From contig NZ_QMED01000015.1 in assembly GCF_003286125.1 (NCBI RefSeq), positions 1 through 64,000 of the forward strand: 64,000 nucleotides of DNA, given 5' to 3'. How positions within the stretch are numbered: the stretch's first letter is position 1; every line of letters begins with the position of its first letter. The notes under the pieces are model-generated. The model ran no database searches. It was not told where the DNA came from and saw only the letters and a program-made list of their open reading frames with translations. This document shows positions 1 through 9,326 of the stretch, in pieces. Source of the stretch: Algibacillus agarilyticus. Its GTDB lineage: Bacteria > Pseudomonadota > Gammaproteobacteria > Enterobacterales > Alteromonadaceae. Position numbers and translations under genes: made by a program.

Positions 1-30
1 ACTGAATGAGAATGTTGAATATTAAATCTT

Positions 31-60
31 ATCCCGCTTTTTTAAGTGGGATTTTTTTTG
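31..60 (+). terminator. Rho-independent terminator of an upstream gene
   Basis: A 9-bp stem (ATCCCGCTT pairing with AAGTGGGAT, one G-T pair) is followed at once by eight T. It would end a plus-strand gene lying left of the window. Confidence 0.7.
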
Positions 61-160
61 CCTAAATATAAAACTCCACTTTGGTTTTCAAACCTAACAA
101 AAAGGTTTAATTTATCGTCAGGCGAATAAAATAGACTTGATGATCAAATAAGGCTCTACG

Positions 161-1336
161 ATGACACGCATATTATTGTTATTACTGACGATCTCACTTG
201 CATTGAACATCTATTGGTATCAACGATTTTCATCCGGTGATACTCATCCAGCTGAAAAATCAATTGTCGTCATTAGTTCCCAACCTGCTGGCTCGTCTTC
301 ACCTCAAGCTGTGGTTTCGCACGCTATTGATACAAAACCCTCTCTACTTTTAGTTAATGAAGCACAACAGGCTTTTGAAATGCAAGATTTTTATATTGCT
401 GTTGATTTATTACACGATTTAGAGCATGAAGACGAAAAACAAGCACAGCGGTTAAAATATGAATGGTTAAAACAGTTACATTTATTAATCGCTAGCCAGC
501 AATATCAGCAGGCGCATTTATTTTTAGATGCGTTATTAAATTTTTATCCTGATGATCCTATGTTTAAACCTGTGCGAGCTGAATTGTTTCAAAAAGCGGG
601 GAAAATACACGATGCGATAACAATTTATTATGATTTATTACTGACTACACAGGACGATATTCAAGCTGCCACTTGGCGGCAGTTCGCCCGTGATCTCTCT
701 GTGCATTATATTGGGCAATTGAAAGTTCGCGCGGATTGGCAACATTTGTTGCATTTTATTGATGACGTTGAACAAAGTGACCCCGATTTCACAACTTATG
801 CGCTTGCTCGTATTCAAGCTTATTTAGCATTGCAGCAATTGGATGATGCCGATTTTGAATTGAAAAAATTAGCATACGATCCGAGCTTATCGTCTGTTAT
901 CGCTGAATTTCAACAACAGTTATTGTTAGCCCAGAGCGAGCGAAAAGCGATTCAGTTACAACAATTCGCAAATCAATTTTTTGTTTCAGCGCTGATTAAC
1001 CGAGCCGATCATGTACAGCTCATGATCGACACTGGGGCGGCTTTAACCGTGATTAGTCGCGATGTTTTTAATCGGTTAAGTAGTGAATATGAATTTACCT
1101 TTGTTCGTGAAGCTGAAATGAATACGGCGGGTGGTTTAGCAATGGCGCAAATATACAACGCCAATGCATTTTCTATTGATGAATTTGAAATAAAAGATTT
1201 ACGGATCGCCGTTATGCCATTATCGTTATCGCACCATGCAGACGGGTTGCTTGGTATGAATTTTTTACGCTATTTTCAATTCGAGATTGATCAACAAAAT
1301 ACGCAGCTATGGTTAAAACCGAATACCCCTAAATAA
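161..1336 (+). CDS. membrane-anchored retropepsin-like aspartic protease with helical repeat region
   Basis: The 391-aa product begins with a hydrophobic segment (about residues 3-19) that looks like a signal anchor. A long helical, TPR-like region follows (about 55-270). The C-terminal third is a retropepsin-like domain with a D-T-G-A motif; the catalytic Asp is residue 290, in a context typical of the clan AA bacterial aspartic protease family. A second conserved stretch, LLGMNFL, lies near residue 365. Such proteins work as dimers because each chain gives one Asp. Substrate and role are unknown; a periplasmic location is inferred from the anchor. The acetyltransferase gene starts 17 bp downstream, so the two are probably co-transcribed. 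Confidence 0.8.
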   Translation: MTRILLLLLTISLALNIYWYQRFSSGDTHPAEKSIVVISSQPAGSSSPQAVVSHAIDTKPSLLLVNEAQQAFEMQDFYIAVDLLHDLEHEDEKQAQRLKYEWLKQLHLLIASQQYQQAHLFLDALLNFYPDDPMFKPVRAELFQKAGKIHDAITIYYDLLLTTQDDIQAATWRQFARDLSVHYIGQLKVRADWQHLLHFIDDVEQSDPDFTTYALARIQAYLALQQLDDADFELKKLAYDPSLSSVIAEFQQQLLLAQSERKAIQLQQFANQFFVSALINRADHVQLMIDTGAALTVISRDVFNRLSSEYEFTFVREAEMNTAGGLAMAQIYNANAFSIDEFEIKDLRIAVMPLSLSHHADGLLGMNFLRYFQFEIDQQNTQLWLKPNTPK

Positions 1337-1353
1337 TGTTAAATGGAGCTTGA

Positions 1354-1824
1354 ATGCAGTTTTTACCTATTGATTTAACACAAACCACGCATTGCGATGC
1401 ACTTTTATATTTAATGTCGCAGTATGCGTTAGATCCCAAAGGGGGCGGAGTCGATTTAAAATCAGACGTGAAACAAAATTTGATCCCACAATTAAAAAAA
1501 CAGCCTAATTATTTAGGGTTTATTATCTGGGATGATGCCAAGCCGATCGCCATGGCGAATTGTTTTACAGCATTTTCTACGTTTGCCGCTAAGCCCTTAA
1601 TTAATATTCATGATTTTGCTGTATTGCCTGCTTACCGAGGGCAAGGTATTGGTAAACGACTCATGAGCGAAATTACGGCGTATGCAAGCACGCATGATTT
1701 TTGCAAAATTACATTAGAGGTTTTGTCTAATAATACAGTTGCTAAAGCCGTATATGACAAAGCGGGCTTCAAACCCTATGAATTAGCCGGTGATGTTGCT
1801 TTATTTTGGCAGAAACCTTGTTAA
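1354..1824 (+). CDS. GNAT family N-acetyltransferase
   Basis: The 156-aa protein has the size and fold signature of a single GNAT domain. The acetyl-CoA pyrophosphate-binding motif is seen as RGQGIGKRLM near residue 97, followed by the LEVLSNNTVAKAVYDKAGF segment typical of motif B. A GGAG ribosome site lies just before the ATG. The acceptor substrate cannot be told from sequence. It follows the aspartic protease gene by 17 bp. Confidence 0.85.
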   Translation: MQFLPIDLTQTTHCDALLYLMSQYALDPKGGGVDLKSDVKQNLIPQLKKQPNYLGFIIWDDAKPIAMANCFTAFSTFAAKPLINIHDFAVLPAYRGQGIGKRLMSEITAYASTHDFCKITLEVLSNNTVAKAVYDKAGFKPYELAGDVALFWQKPC

Positions 1825-1955
1825 TTGACATGGGAACTTAGATCAAGCATTGGTACAATGCAGGTAATTAAATCTGAGTAATCAGATAATCCCAAAGATT
1901 ACACGATCTCTTAATTAGAGTTCAGCTTGATCAATAAAATATGCGAGAACAGAAT

Positions 1956-2291
1956 ATGAATTTTCCAGATGATGAAAACGGTGAAGTGCTAAAAGAGATG
2001 TTTGAAGCCGGTATCGATTTTAGTCAAACATACAATGTCGATTTTTATGCTGCGTTCGAGTTTGAAGAGCGTGGACAAGAAGCTATAGATGCGTTACAGA
2101 AAATGACTTTTTCTGAGCAGTCGTTTGCTGATGTAAAACTTCAAAAACCAGAACAAGGTGGCGGTGTAGAGCTCGTCGCTACTATACCATTACAGCTTGA
2201 ATATCAAACTATCACCGATATTGATAATGCATTTACTGCGAAAATTGAAAAGTTGCGTGGTTTTGCTGATGGCTGGGGTGTTGATTTGTAG
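1956..2291 (+). CDS. RraB-like (ribonuclease E inhibitor family) protein
   Basis: This small acidic protein has the layout of the RraB family (PF06877): MNFPDDENGEVL at the start, a central VDFYAAFEFEE strand and a conserved GWGVDL end. In E. coli RraB binds RNase E and changes which RNAs it degrades; here this role is known only by family. I chose the inner ATG because the family usually starts at MNFPDD; another ATG five codons upstream (1941) is also possible. A weak inverted repeat (about 2310-2332) follows the stop codon. Confidence 0.75.
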   Translation: MNFPDDENGEVLKEMFEAGIDFSQTYNVDFYAAFEFEERGQEAIDALQKMTFSEQSFADVKLQKPEQGGGVELVATIPLQLEYQTITDIDNAFTAKIEKLRGFADGWGVDL

Positions 2292-2457
2292 TTGATTGTT
2301 TTACCTAACGAGATTCAAATGGTTTGAGTCTCTATTTGGGTAAATTATCACTTGTCGCTTAACTCGTCACGCATTTTACATGCTCTGTGTACTCACTGAG
2401 TTGCCAGAGCTTTTTATCAATATTCTTTCGACTGACCTTGTAGGATAATATTTAAGC

Positions 2458-2922
2458 ATGTTTCAAATCGCTTTATTTGAGCCCCAGATCGCACCAAACA
2501 CGGGTAATATCATTCGCTTAGCCGCCAATAATGGCTGTAAATTACATTTGATTGAACCGCTGGGGTTTTCGTTAGATGAAAAGCAAGTTCGTCGAGCCGG
2601 TTTGGATTATCATGATTTAGCTAATATTCAAATTCATAAAAATTTCTCTGAATTTCAAGCCGCGGTAGCAGGCAATCGTGTGATCGCTTGCACAACCAGA
2701 GGCACTTGCCATCATAGTGATATTCGCTATCAAGCCGATGATGTTTTATTGTTTGGTGCCGAAACGCATGGTTTATCAACAGAGGCGATGGAAAGTGTAG
2801 AACCGGCATTGCGTATTAAAATACCGATGATGGAAAGCAATCGTAGTTTAAACTTATCTAACTCTGTTGCTATTATTAGTTATGAAGCTTGGCGCCAATT
2901 AGGTTACGCTGGCGCTAATTAA
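2458..2922 (+). CDS. trmL: tRNA (cytidine(34)-2'-O)-methyltransferase TrmL
   Basis: The 154-aa length matches TrmL, a small SPOUT-fold enzyme that 2'-O-methylates the wobble nucleotide of tRNA-Leu isoacceptors using S-adenosylmethionine. Seen motifs are [13 protein letters not shown] near residue 15, [10 protein letters not shown] near residue 98 and the knot-forming [15 protein letters not shown] region near residue 122. The protein is full length. An AGGA ribosome site precedes the ATG. It is convergent with the lipase gene, and a large hairpin separates the two. Confidence 0.93.
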   Translation: MFQIALFEPQIAPNTGNIIRLAANNGCKLHLIEPLGFSLDEKQVRRAGLDYHDLANIQIHKNFSEFQAAVAGNRVIACTTRGTCHHSDIRYQADDVLLFGAETHGLSTEAMESVEPALRIKIPMMESNRSLNLSNSVAIISYEAWRQLGYAGAN

Positions 2923-2965
2923 TGTGAATAGGTTTAACATTGATACTTAAGCTGTACTGATACCT

Positions 2966-3008
2966 GAGCGGCATTGAAACCTAAGTGACTTAGGTATCAA
3001 TACCGCTC
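2966..3008. terminator. bidirectional hairpin between convergent genes
   Basis: Outer arms GAGCGGCATTGA and TCAATACCGCTC (one mismatch) enclose an inner palindrome, ACCTAAG-TGA-CTTAGGT. It lies between the stops of trmL and the pldB-like gene, so it can act in both directions, although there is no strong T tract. The inner part belongs to the CAAG/CTTG-type palindrome family seen elsewhere in the window. Confidence 0.5.
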
Positions 3009-3019
3009 GATGCCCCAGC

Positions 3020-3985
3020 TTAATGGGCGTCAAAATAATTTATAATCTTTGTTAGCGCTGGCTCTCTGATTTTATCTTGTTCCATTAAAATTTCATGTTT
3101 TGCTTTTTCAATAATACAAAATTCAATCTCTTTTTTCTCTTTTCGTGCTAACGTAACCCATTTATTTTGCGCTTTGTTATTAACTATTTTTTCTGCTTCG
3201 GCCTGCAAGACTAGGCAAGGTACATTCAGCTTTGCCACGTTATTATGCAATTCTATTAGTTTTAGTAACGCTTGCTGCAGCCACTGATAAGTCACTCCAC
3301 CTAGTTGTAATTCAGGTGTTGAAATCAGCTCTTGACCCATTTCAAAGCGTGACTCACTGCTACAAAGCGTGTTATCGGTAAAAAGGCTTCTATGATAAGG
3401 TTTTTGCCCGATAAAGTAATTAGGCTCGGTGACTCGCTTAATTGCCATGACTAGCTTGACGACTTTAAGTGCTAGTTTTGGCGTTAGCGGGCCTGCATTT
3501 ATACCAAGCAATGGGGCAGACAACACCATGCTCGCCAATTTTGGTTGATAACGATAAGCGTAATCTAGTGCAATTGCGCCCCCCATTGAGTGAGCTAACA
3601 AGTTAACTTGTTTATAGCGCTGATAGAGTCGTGTTTCTTGGCAAATTGCATGCAAGTCATCAGCATACGTAGAAAAGTTGTTAACATGACCAAAGTGTAA
3701 GTTTGTACTTTCACGACAAGATTGACCTTGGCCGCGATGATCAAGCGTTACAATGCTGTAGCCTTGTTGAAAAAAATCGAAAATGAGTTCTTTGTATTTT
3801 AAGTAGCTTTCAACACGGCCAGGAATTAATAGCAAGCATTTGTCTGCATTGGGGTTTTCAATCAGAGCATAATGTACATTGAAGTCGGCTTGAGGTTGAT
3901 AAACCCATTCCATTGCATGTTCATGCCAAAAAGGTTCTATTTGAGTTTGCCAGAATTGAGGCCAGTTTTGTTCGCGCGATAACAT
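3020..3985 (-). CDS. pldB: alpha/beta hydrolase, PldB-like lysophospholipase
   Basis: The 321-aa protein is a serine hydrolase of the lysophospholipase L2 (PldB) / monoacylglycerol lipase type. Seen are LLIPGRVES (oxyanion-loop region), LDHRGQGQS near residue 84, the nucleophile elbow AHSMGG near residue 130 and a C-terminal catalytic histidine in AKHEILME near residue 296. No signal peptide is evident, so it probably acts at the inner face of the membrane. The exact lipid substrate is not proven by sequence. Confidence 0.8.
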   Translation of the reverse strand: MLSREQNWPQFWQTQIEPFWHEHAMEWVYQPQADFNVHYALIENPNADKCLLLIPGRVESYLKYKELIFDFFQQGYSIVTLDHRGQGQSCRESTNLHFGHVNNFSTYADDLHAICQETRLYQRYKQVNLLAHSMGGAIALDYAYRYQPKLASMVLSAPLLGINAGPLTPKLALKVVKLVMAIKRVTEPNYFIGQKPYHRSLFTDNTLCSSESRFEMGQELISTPELQLGGVTYQWLQQALLKLIELHNNVAKLNVPCLVLQAEAEKIVNNKAQNKWVTLARKEKKEIEFCIIEKAKHEILMEQDKIREPALTKIINYFDAH

Positions 3986-4012
3986 GAAAAGACAATGACT
4001 TACGTTAAATAC

Positions 4013-4054
4013 CAGTGGCTAAATGATAACAAGCCTATTGTTATCTAGCCACTG
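4013..4054 (-). terminator. large stem-loop downstream of ntrC
   Basis: CAGTGGCTA and TAGCCACTG form a perfect 9-bp outer stem. GATAACA and TGTTATC form a 7-bp inner stem around a 7-nt loop. It lies 27 bp past the ntrC stop. No run of T follows, so it may be an RNA-stabilising hairpin or a Rho-linked end rather than a classic terminator. Confidence 0.45.
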
Positions 4055-4080
4055 TATTCTGCGTACGCTGGGATGAGTGC

Positions 4081-5487
4081 TTAAAGATCCAGCTCTTTAA
4101 GTTTGCGCGTAATGGTGTTGCGCCCCCAACCTAAACGTTTGGCTGCATCTTGTTTATGTCCTCGCGTGTGGTGTAAGGCACGGCTAAGCATTATGCGTTC
4201 AAAAACCTGTTGTGCATCGTTTAATATATTATTGCGTCCGGTTTTTAGCTCTTCATCAACCCAGGTCGTTAATAAATTCTGCCAGCTGCTGTCAGATTCT
4301 GATTCAACAACTTTAGGCTCATTATTTAAAAGCTCGGGTGGTAAATCATTAACCAGCACTTCTTGTGAGCTTGCCATCACGGTTAACCAACGACAGGTGT
4401 TTTCAAGTTGTCTAACATTACCTGGCCAAGGTAAATGGGTTAAATAGTCTGCTGCATCTGTTGATAAAAACTTCTCTTCCACTGCCATTTCTTTGGCTGC
4501 TTCTTTTAAAAAGTGACCTGCAAGGGTTGCTATATCTTCTCGTCGTTCAGCCAGTGTCGGAATATGAATGCGAATGACGTTTAAACGGTGAAATAAATCT
4601 TCACGGAATTTACCATCGGTAACGAGTTTTTCTAAATTTTGATGCGTTGCGGCAATAATACGCACATCAACTGACTGTGGTTCTTTACCGCCGACACGGT
4701 AGAATTGACCATCGGCGAGAACACGTAATAACCGGGTTTGCACTTCAAGTGGCATATCCCCAATTTCATCAAGAAAAAGAGTACCGCCATTCGTCTGCTC
4801 AAAGCGACCTTCACGAATGGTATTAGCTCCGGTAAATGCGCCTTTTTCATGACCAAATAATTCAGATTCGATGAGTTCATTGGGGATAGCGGCCATATTT
4901 AAGGCCACAAAGCGTTTATCTTTACGTGGACTGTGTTTATGGAGAGCACGAGCAACGAGCTCTTTACCGGTACCCGATTGACCATTAATTAATACACTAA
5001 TGCTTGAGCGTGATAAACGACCGATAGCTCGAAACACTTCTTGCATTGCCGGCGCTTCACCAATGATTTCACTGCTATTTATCTCAGCGGCTTGATTACG
5101 CTTTTTGCTTGATGTTTCTTTGACATGCGTTAATGCTCGCTGGGTTAAATTAACGGCATCGTCAATATCAAACGGTTTTGGTAAATATTCAAAAGCGCCA
5201 CTTTGGTAAGCGTTAACCGCTGAATCTAAATCTGAATGTGCCGTCATGATGATCACGGGGATCTCATTATCAATTTTATGGATTTCATGCAGTAATGCCA
5301 TGCCATCCATCTCTGGCATTCGAATATCCGAAATAATGACTTCAGGACGCTCTGTTTTCATTGCGGCTAATAAATCGAGCGGGCTTTCGAAGGTATGGTT
5401 ACTGATATCCGCGGTGCTTAATGCTTTTTGCATAACCCAACGGATCGAACTATCGTCATCTACGATCCAAACTTTAGTATCTTTCAT
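4081..5487 (-). CDS. glnG: nitrogen regulation response regulator NtrC (NR(I))
   Basis: The 468-aa protein has the full NtrC layout. A receiver domain carries the phosphorylated Asp in [13 protein letters not shown] near residue 53. The central AAA+ sigma-54 activator domain has Walker A GQSGTGKE and the sigma-54 contact loop GAFTGAN. A Fis-type helix-turn-helix ends the protein ([18 protein letters not shown]). Phosphorylated by NtrB under nitrogen limitation, it activates sigma-54 promoters such as that of glnA. Its start lies 11 bp after the ntrB stop, so the two form an operon. Confidence 0.96.
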   Translation of the reverse strand: MKDTKVWIVDDDSSIRWVMQKALSTADISNHTFESPLDLLAAMKTERPEVIISDIRMPEMDGMALLHEIHKIDNEIPVIIMTAHSDLDSAVNAYQSGAFEYLPKPFDIDDAVNLTQRALTHVKETSSKKRNQAAEINSSEIIGEAPAMQEVFRAIGRLSRSSISVLINGQSGTGKELVARALHKHSPRKDKRFVALNMAAIPNELIESELFGHEKGAFTGANTIREGRFEQTNGGTLFLDEIGDMPLEVQTRLLRVLADGQFYRVGGKEPQSVDVRIIAATHQNLEKLVTDGKFREDLFHRLNVIRIHIPTLAERREDIATLAGHFLKEAAKEMAVEEKFLSTDAADYLTHLPWPGNVRQLENTCRWLTVMASSQEVLVNDLPPELLNNEPKVVESESDSSWQNLLTTWVDEELKTGRNNILNDAQQVFERIMLSRALHHTRGHKQDAAKRLGWGRNTITRKLKELDL

Positions 5488-5498
5488 ATTTCTTCCTG

Positions 5499-6536
5499 CT
5501 ATTCAATCGGTAAATAGACGGTAAATTCAGTATGACCAGGCCAGCTTTCGCAATCGATGCGACCATGGTGTTGCTGAATTAAAGTTTGTGCTATTGAAAG
5601 CCCTAAACCACTGCCTTCTGCTTTTGATGTAACCATAGGGTAAAATAAGGTATCGCGTATTTCGTCTGGAATACCGGGACCTGTATCTATTATTTTAATA
5701 ACGGCGACCAATTTGTAGTGCTGACCGTGGATCATATGACCGCTAATAATACGCGTGATTAAACTGATCTTGCCTTGTCCTTGCATTGCTTGCATTGCAT
5801 TGCGCGTAATATTTAAAAATACTTGGTGAAGTTGTTCTGCATCCATTTCAAAATCAGGAATGCTGGGATCATAGTCACGATATACTTCAATATTGGTATC
5901 CGCTTCCATTTCAAGTACTTGTCTTACCTGTTCTAAAATTCGATGAATATTGGTATTCATGCGTTGCGGTAATTTATTGGGTCCAAGTAGTCGATCAACT
6001 AAGTTACGCAATCGATCGGATTGCTCCATGATCATTTGTGTACATTCTTTTAAATCATCATCTGATACCATGCGGTCGAGTATTTGCGCCGCGCCGCGAA
6101 TGCCGCCTAATGGATTTTTTATTTCATGAGCTAAACCACGAATAAGGTCACGTGAAGCATGCAGTTGCGATTGCACAAAGCTTTCTTGGTTAATGCGTTG
6201 AATTTGATCAATTGCACGTAATTCAATGAGTACATATGTTTTAGCTTCATGATAAATAGGGCTAACAGATACTTCAAACTTACCGTGTTGGTCATCAATT
6301 GTAACGGTTGATACTTCAGCATCGGTAAACGATTGATTTTGTTCAATCGCGAGCGTTACACGAGCGATATCAAGCGTGTTGTATTTAAAGAGTTGGTCAA
6401 AGGAGAGCTCTTTTAAACGGCGTACACTTAAACGAAAAAAATGTTCGGCCGTTGGATTTGCATATAAAATTTTTAAATCGGTATCGGTAACAAATATTGA
6501 GCTACTAATATTATTGACAATAAATTCGTTAAACAC
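5499..6536 (-). CDS. glnL: nitrogen regulation histidine kinase NtrB (NR(II))
   Basis: The 345-aa cytosolic sensor kinase has an N-terminal PAS domain (about residues 5-115). Its H-box GLAHEIKNPLGGIRG holds the phospho-acceptor His near residue 139. The HATPase has N-box ITRNAMQAM, G1 DTGPGIP and G2 GSGLGLSIA. Its length matches E. coli GlnL (349 aa). In this family the PII protein controls the kinase/phosphatase balance and the target is NtrC, encoded directly downstream. No membrane segment is seen. Confidence 0.95.
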   Translation of the reverse strand: MFNEFIVNNISSSIFVTDTDLKILYANPTAEHFFRLSVRRLKELSFDQLFKYNTLDIARVTLAIEQNQSFTDAEVSTVTIDDQHGKFEVSVSPIYHEAKTYVLIELRAIDQIQRINQESFVQSQLHASRDLIRGLAHEIKNPLGGIRGAAQILDRMVSDDDLKECTQMIMEQSDRLRNLVDRLLGPNKLPQRMNTNIHRILEQVRQVLEMEADTNIEVYRDYDPSIPDFEMDAEQLHQVFLNITRNAMQAMQGQGKISLITRIISGHMIHGQHYKLVAVIKIIDTGPGIPDEIRDTLFYPMVTSKAEGSGLGLSIAQTLIQQHHGRIDCESWPGHTEFTVYLPIE

Positions 6537-6626
6537 GTGAACCCTCTAAATATAACTTCATTGTTACATTATAGTGCGTTGCACCAAAAAGATTCAGGTG
6601 TTTTTAATCGTAAGCCTTATTGTGGG

Positions 6627-7142
6627 CTAATTAACTGAACTTCGATGCATGAAAAAGGTGACTTCTTCAGACGATGCAATAACCTTGCCTGTTTTGTCTA
6701 AAAGCTCCATTTTCAATTTATGTTCACCGCGGTTTACGTTGCGCAGAATTTGAGTTGCTCGACCTAAATTTTTACCTTGTTGTTTACCATTTAATAAAAT
6801 TCTGACTTGATGGCCTGGTTCAAAGTTAGGTGATATGCCGCCAGACACATAAACCGATCCGGTATTGTCTCTGACTGTTGATTCATGGCTAGGTTGGGTT
6901 ATGTTAATGGCAAATCGAGTATGGATTTGATGTTGTGATTCAGATACTGGGTTTAACACATCTGTATTTTCACTAGGGATGACGGTTGGTTTAGTCGTGA
7001 GTTTGATCTCTTCTGCTTTATTACTTTGCGGTGCATCAGAAAAGACCAATACGCCTTCAGCATTACGAAAAACATATACTTTACCCGCATAACAAATATT
7101 GATGCTAATAAAAGATAATAAAACTAAAATAATAGAACGCAT
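6627..7142 (-). CDS. DUF4124 domain-containing exported protein
   Basis: An N-terminal signal peptide (MRSIILVLLSFISINICYAG) is followed by the short DUF4124 motif (KVYVFRNAEGVLVFSDAPQ), in which a Tyr/Trp-rich strand leads to an FSD-P motif. The C-terminal half resembles an Ig-like beta domain (about residues 80-165). I start at the inner ATG because an AAGGG site lies 5 bp upstream and the signal peptide begins there. Proteins of this type often sit between glnA and ntrB in gammaproteobacteria; their function is unknown. Confidence 0.8.
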   Translation of the reverse strand: MRSIILVLLSFISINICYAGKVYVFRNAEGVLVFSDAPQSNKAEEIKLTTKPTVIPSENTDVLNPVSESQHQIHTRFAINITQPSHESTVRDNTGSVYVSGGISPNFEPGHQVRILLNGKQQGKNLGRATQILRNVNRGEHKLKMELLDKTGKVIASSEEVTFFMHRSSVN

Positions 7143-7250
7143 AAAACCCTTAGCCACACTGAATGTAAATTATTTATTTTATTTATAATGAAATAACATA
7201 CGTAATGTTAAACAGCCGTTAATTTAACCTGTGAGCCAAAAATTATCCAC

Positions 7251-7278
7251 AAAAAAGCCTGCATAAGCAGGCTTTTTT
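7251..7278 (-). terminator. terminator of glnA
   Basis: A symmetric hairpin, AAAAAAGCCTGC-ATAA-GCAGGCTTTTTT, lies 27 bp past the glnA stop. On the minus strand it ends in a T run, so it should stop glnA transcription and separate it from the DUF4124 gene. Confidence 0.85.
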
Positions 7279-7304
7279 AAGCAAATTAATCAGTAATTGA
7301 TTAA

Positions 7305-8714
7305 TTATACGCTGTAGTACATATCAAACTCTACTGGGTGAGTTGTTTGATTTAATGTAACAACGTCTTCACGCTTAAGATCAATATAAGCTTCAACAGC
7401 ATCTAAGCTCATAACACCAGTAGAGGTGATGAACTCATGGTCAGCTGCTAATGCATCTAGAGCTTGCTCTAAAGATGAAGCAACTGTTGGAATAGCTGCC
7501 GCTTCTTCAGCTGGTAAGTCATATAAATCTTTATCAGCTGCTTCGCCTGGATCGATTTGATTTTTGATACCGTCAAGACCCGCTAATAACATAACAGCGA
7601 ATGATAAGTAAGGGTTACCTGTTGGATCAGGGAAACGTACTTCGATACGACGACCTTTAGGGCTTGGTACAAAAGGAATACGAATTGATGCAGAACGGTT
7701 ACGTGCTGAGTAAGCTAACATTACCGGTGCTTCGAAACCTGGTACTAAACGCTTGTACGAGTTAGTTGAAGCATTTGTGAACGCATTGATTGCACGAGCA
7801 TGCTTGATAATACCACCGATGTACCATAAAGCTTCTTGAGATAATCCGCCGTATTTATCACCAGCGAAGATGTTAACGCCACCTTTGCTTAATGATTGGT
7901 GAACGTGCATACCGGTACCGTTGTCACCAACGATTGGCTTAGGCATGAAAGTGGCTGTTTTACCATATGCGTGAGCAACGTTATGAACAACATACTTATA
8001 GATTTGAACTTCATCAGCTTTTTCAACGATGCTGTTAAATAAACAAGCAATTTCGTTTTGACCAGCAGTCGCAACTTCATGGTGATGTGCTTCAACTGTT
8101 AAGCCCATTTCTTCCATGATGATACACATAGCAGCACGAATATCGTGAGCTGAATCGACTGGAGGAACTGGGAAGTAACCGCCTTTAACACCTGGACGAT
8201 GGCCAAGGTTTCCTTCAGGATAAGATTTACCTGAGTTCCAAGCTGCTTCTGAAGAATCTAATTTGTAGAAAGAACCGCTCATATCAGTGCGGAATTTCAC
8301 ATCATCAAATAAGAAGAATTCTGGCTCTGGACCGAAGAATACGTCATCAGCGATGCCCGTAGATTTTAAGAATTCAAGAGCGCGTTTAGCGATTGAACGT
8401 GGGTCACGGTCGTAACCTTCCATTGTCATCGGCTCAACGATATCACAACGAATGTTAACTTGAGTTTCTTCAGCGAATGGGTCTAAAACTGCAGTTGCAG
8501 GATCTGGCATTAAAATCATGTCTGATTCATTGATACCCTTCCAGCCTTCAATTGAAGAACCATCGAACATTTTACCTTCTTCGAAGAAGTCAGCGTCGAT
8601 TAAAGCAGCAGGAATTGATACGTGTTGCTCTTTACCTTTAGTATCAGTGAAACGTAAGTCAACGAATTTAGCTTCGCTTTCTTTAAGAAGTTCTAAAACT
8701 TTTTCTGCAGACAT
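7305..8714 (-). CDS. glnA: glutamine synthetase type I (GS-I beta)
   Basis: The 469-aa enzyme makes glutamine from glutamate, ammonia and ATP, normally as a dodecamer. Family signatures are seen: FDGSSIEGW near residue 50, the ATP-binding [16 protein letters not shown] near residue 260, and the adenylylation-site loop DLYDLPAEE near residue 398, which marks a form controlled by adenylylation. The start chosen is MSAEKV because a GGAGG site sits just upstream; the frame stays open 13 codons further. It is divergent from typA, with a sigma-54/NtrC control region in between. Confidence 0.97.
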   Translation of the reverse strand: MSAEKVLELLKESEAKFVDLRFTDTKGKEQHVSIPAALIDADFFEEGKMFDGSSIEGWKGINESDMILMPDPATAVLDPFAEETQVNIRCDIVEPMTMEGYDRDPRSIAKRALEFLKSTGIADDVFFGPEPEFFLFDDVKFRTDMSGSFYKLDSSEAAWNSGKSYPEGNLGHRPGVKGGYFPVPPVDSAHDIRAAMCIIMEEMGLTVEAHHHEVATAGQNEIACLFNSIVEKADEVQIYKYVVHNVAHAYGKTATFMPKPIVGDNGTGMHVHQSLSKGGVNIFAGDKYGGLSQEALWYIGGIIKHARAINAFTNASTNSYKRLVPGFEAPVMLAYSARNRSASIRIPFVPSPKGRRIEVRFPDPTGNPYLSFAVMLLAGLDGIKNQIDPGEAADKDLYDLPAEEAAAIPTVASSLEQALDALAADHEFITSTGVMSLDAVEAYIDLKREDVVTLNQTTHPVEFDMYYSV

Positions 8715-8782
8715 GTGTCCTCCAGTTGAAATAATTTTTGTAATTTTGCGCATGTATACTTACATAGCGTAGCACTCTGCTA

Positions 8783-8798
8783 AGCAAAAAATGTACCA
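8783..8798 (-). promoter_or_regulatory. sigma-54 promoter of glnA
   Basis: Read on the minus strand the sequence is TGGTAC-ATTTT-TTGCT. This matches the sigma-54 -24/-12 consensus (TGGCAC-N5-TTGC) with one change and correct spacing. It lies about 70 bp before the glnA start and fits control by the ntrB-ntrC genes downstream. Confidence 0.8.
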
Positions 8799-8849
8799 AA
8801 ATGATAAACCCATAACAATAGGGCTTATGTTGTGGTTCATCCTTGTTTC

Positions 8850-8914
8850 ACACCAATAGGTGGGATCACGTTGGTGCATTTCTGCACTAAATGGGTGCGA
8901 AGCACCAAAGTGGA
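8850..8914. promoter_or_regulatory. NtrC enhancer region upstream of glnA
   Basis: The best site is 8883-8899, TGCACTAAATGGGTGCG, which fits GCAC-N7-GTGC as in classical NtrC sites. Weaker half-sites flank it: GTTGGTGCA (8870-8878), CACCAATAGGTG (8851-8862) and GCACCAAAGTGG (8902-8913). They lie 50-130 bp upstream of the -24/-12 element, the usual enhancer distance. Confidence 0.7.
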
Positions 8915-8960
8915 AATTCGGATACCTGTAAAATAGCGTATTCCTCATACAAATGCACAA

Positions 8961-9326
8961 TCTTTATCAGTTGTGTTCAGATTGAATTTTGACATCTATA
9001 TATAGCAAATGAATAAGCCGGCTAAATAAGGCTATTGAGTTGGCTTAGCTGGTGCTAATTTATTGAAATATAAACTGAAGATTAATTGTTTAAAAAACAA
9101 GCAAATTACAGTGTGCTTACATTTTAGCGTTAAAAAAATTTAAATAGTTAACGCATTTTTAAGGCATTCGTTTTTAGTTATGGATTAAAAGTAATTATTT
9201 AACCTAGTGAAGCTATCGCTTATGGCCTCAAGAGTGTACAATGCGCGCAATTTTTATTCGTTCAAAATATAACTGGGCTCATACTTAGCAGTATGTGTTT
9301 CGGTTAATAATTAGCAGGAACACCCA
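8961..9326. other. AT-rich leader and promoter region of typA
   Basis: This stretch between the glnA enhancer and typA has no convincing ORF. It is AT-rich and must contain the typA promoter; TACAAT near 9236 is a possible -10 box, but I see no good -35 partner. An AGGAA ribosome site (9316-9320) precedes the typA GTG. Nothing else is supported. Confidence 0.35.

Noticed and set aside
6571-6586. NtrC site before ntrB (GTGCGTTGCAC)
   Set aside because: The half-sites are in the opposite order and at the wrong spacing compared with GCAC-N7-GTGC.
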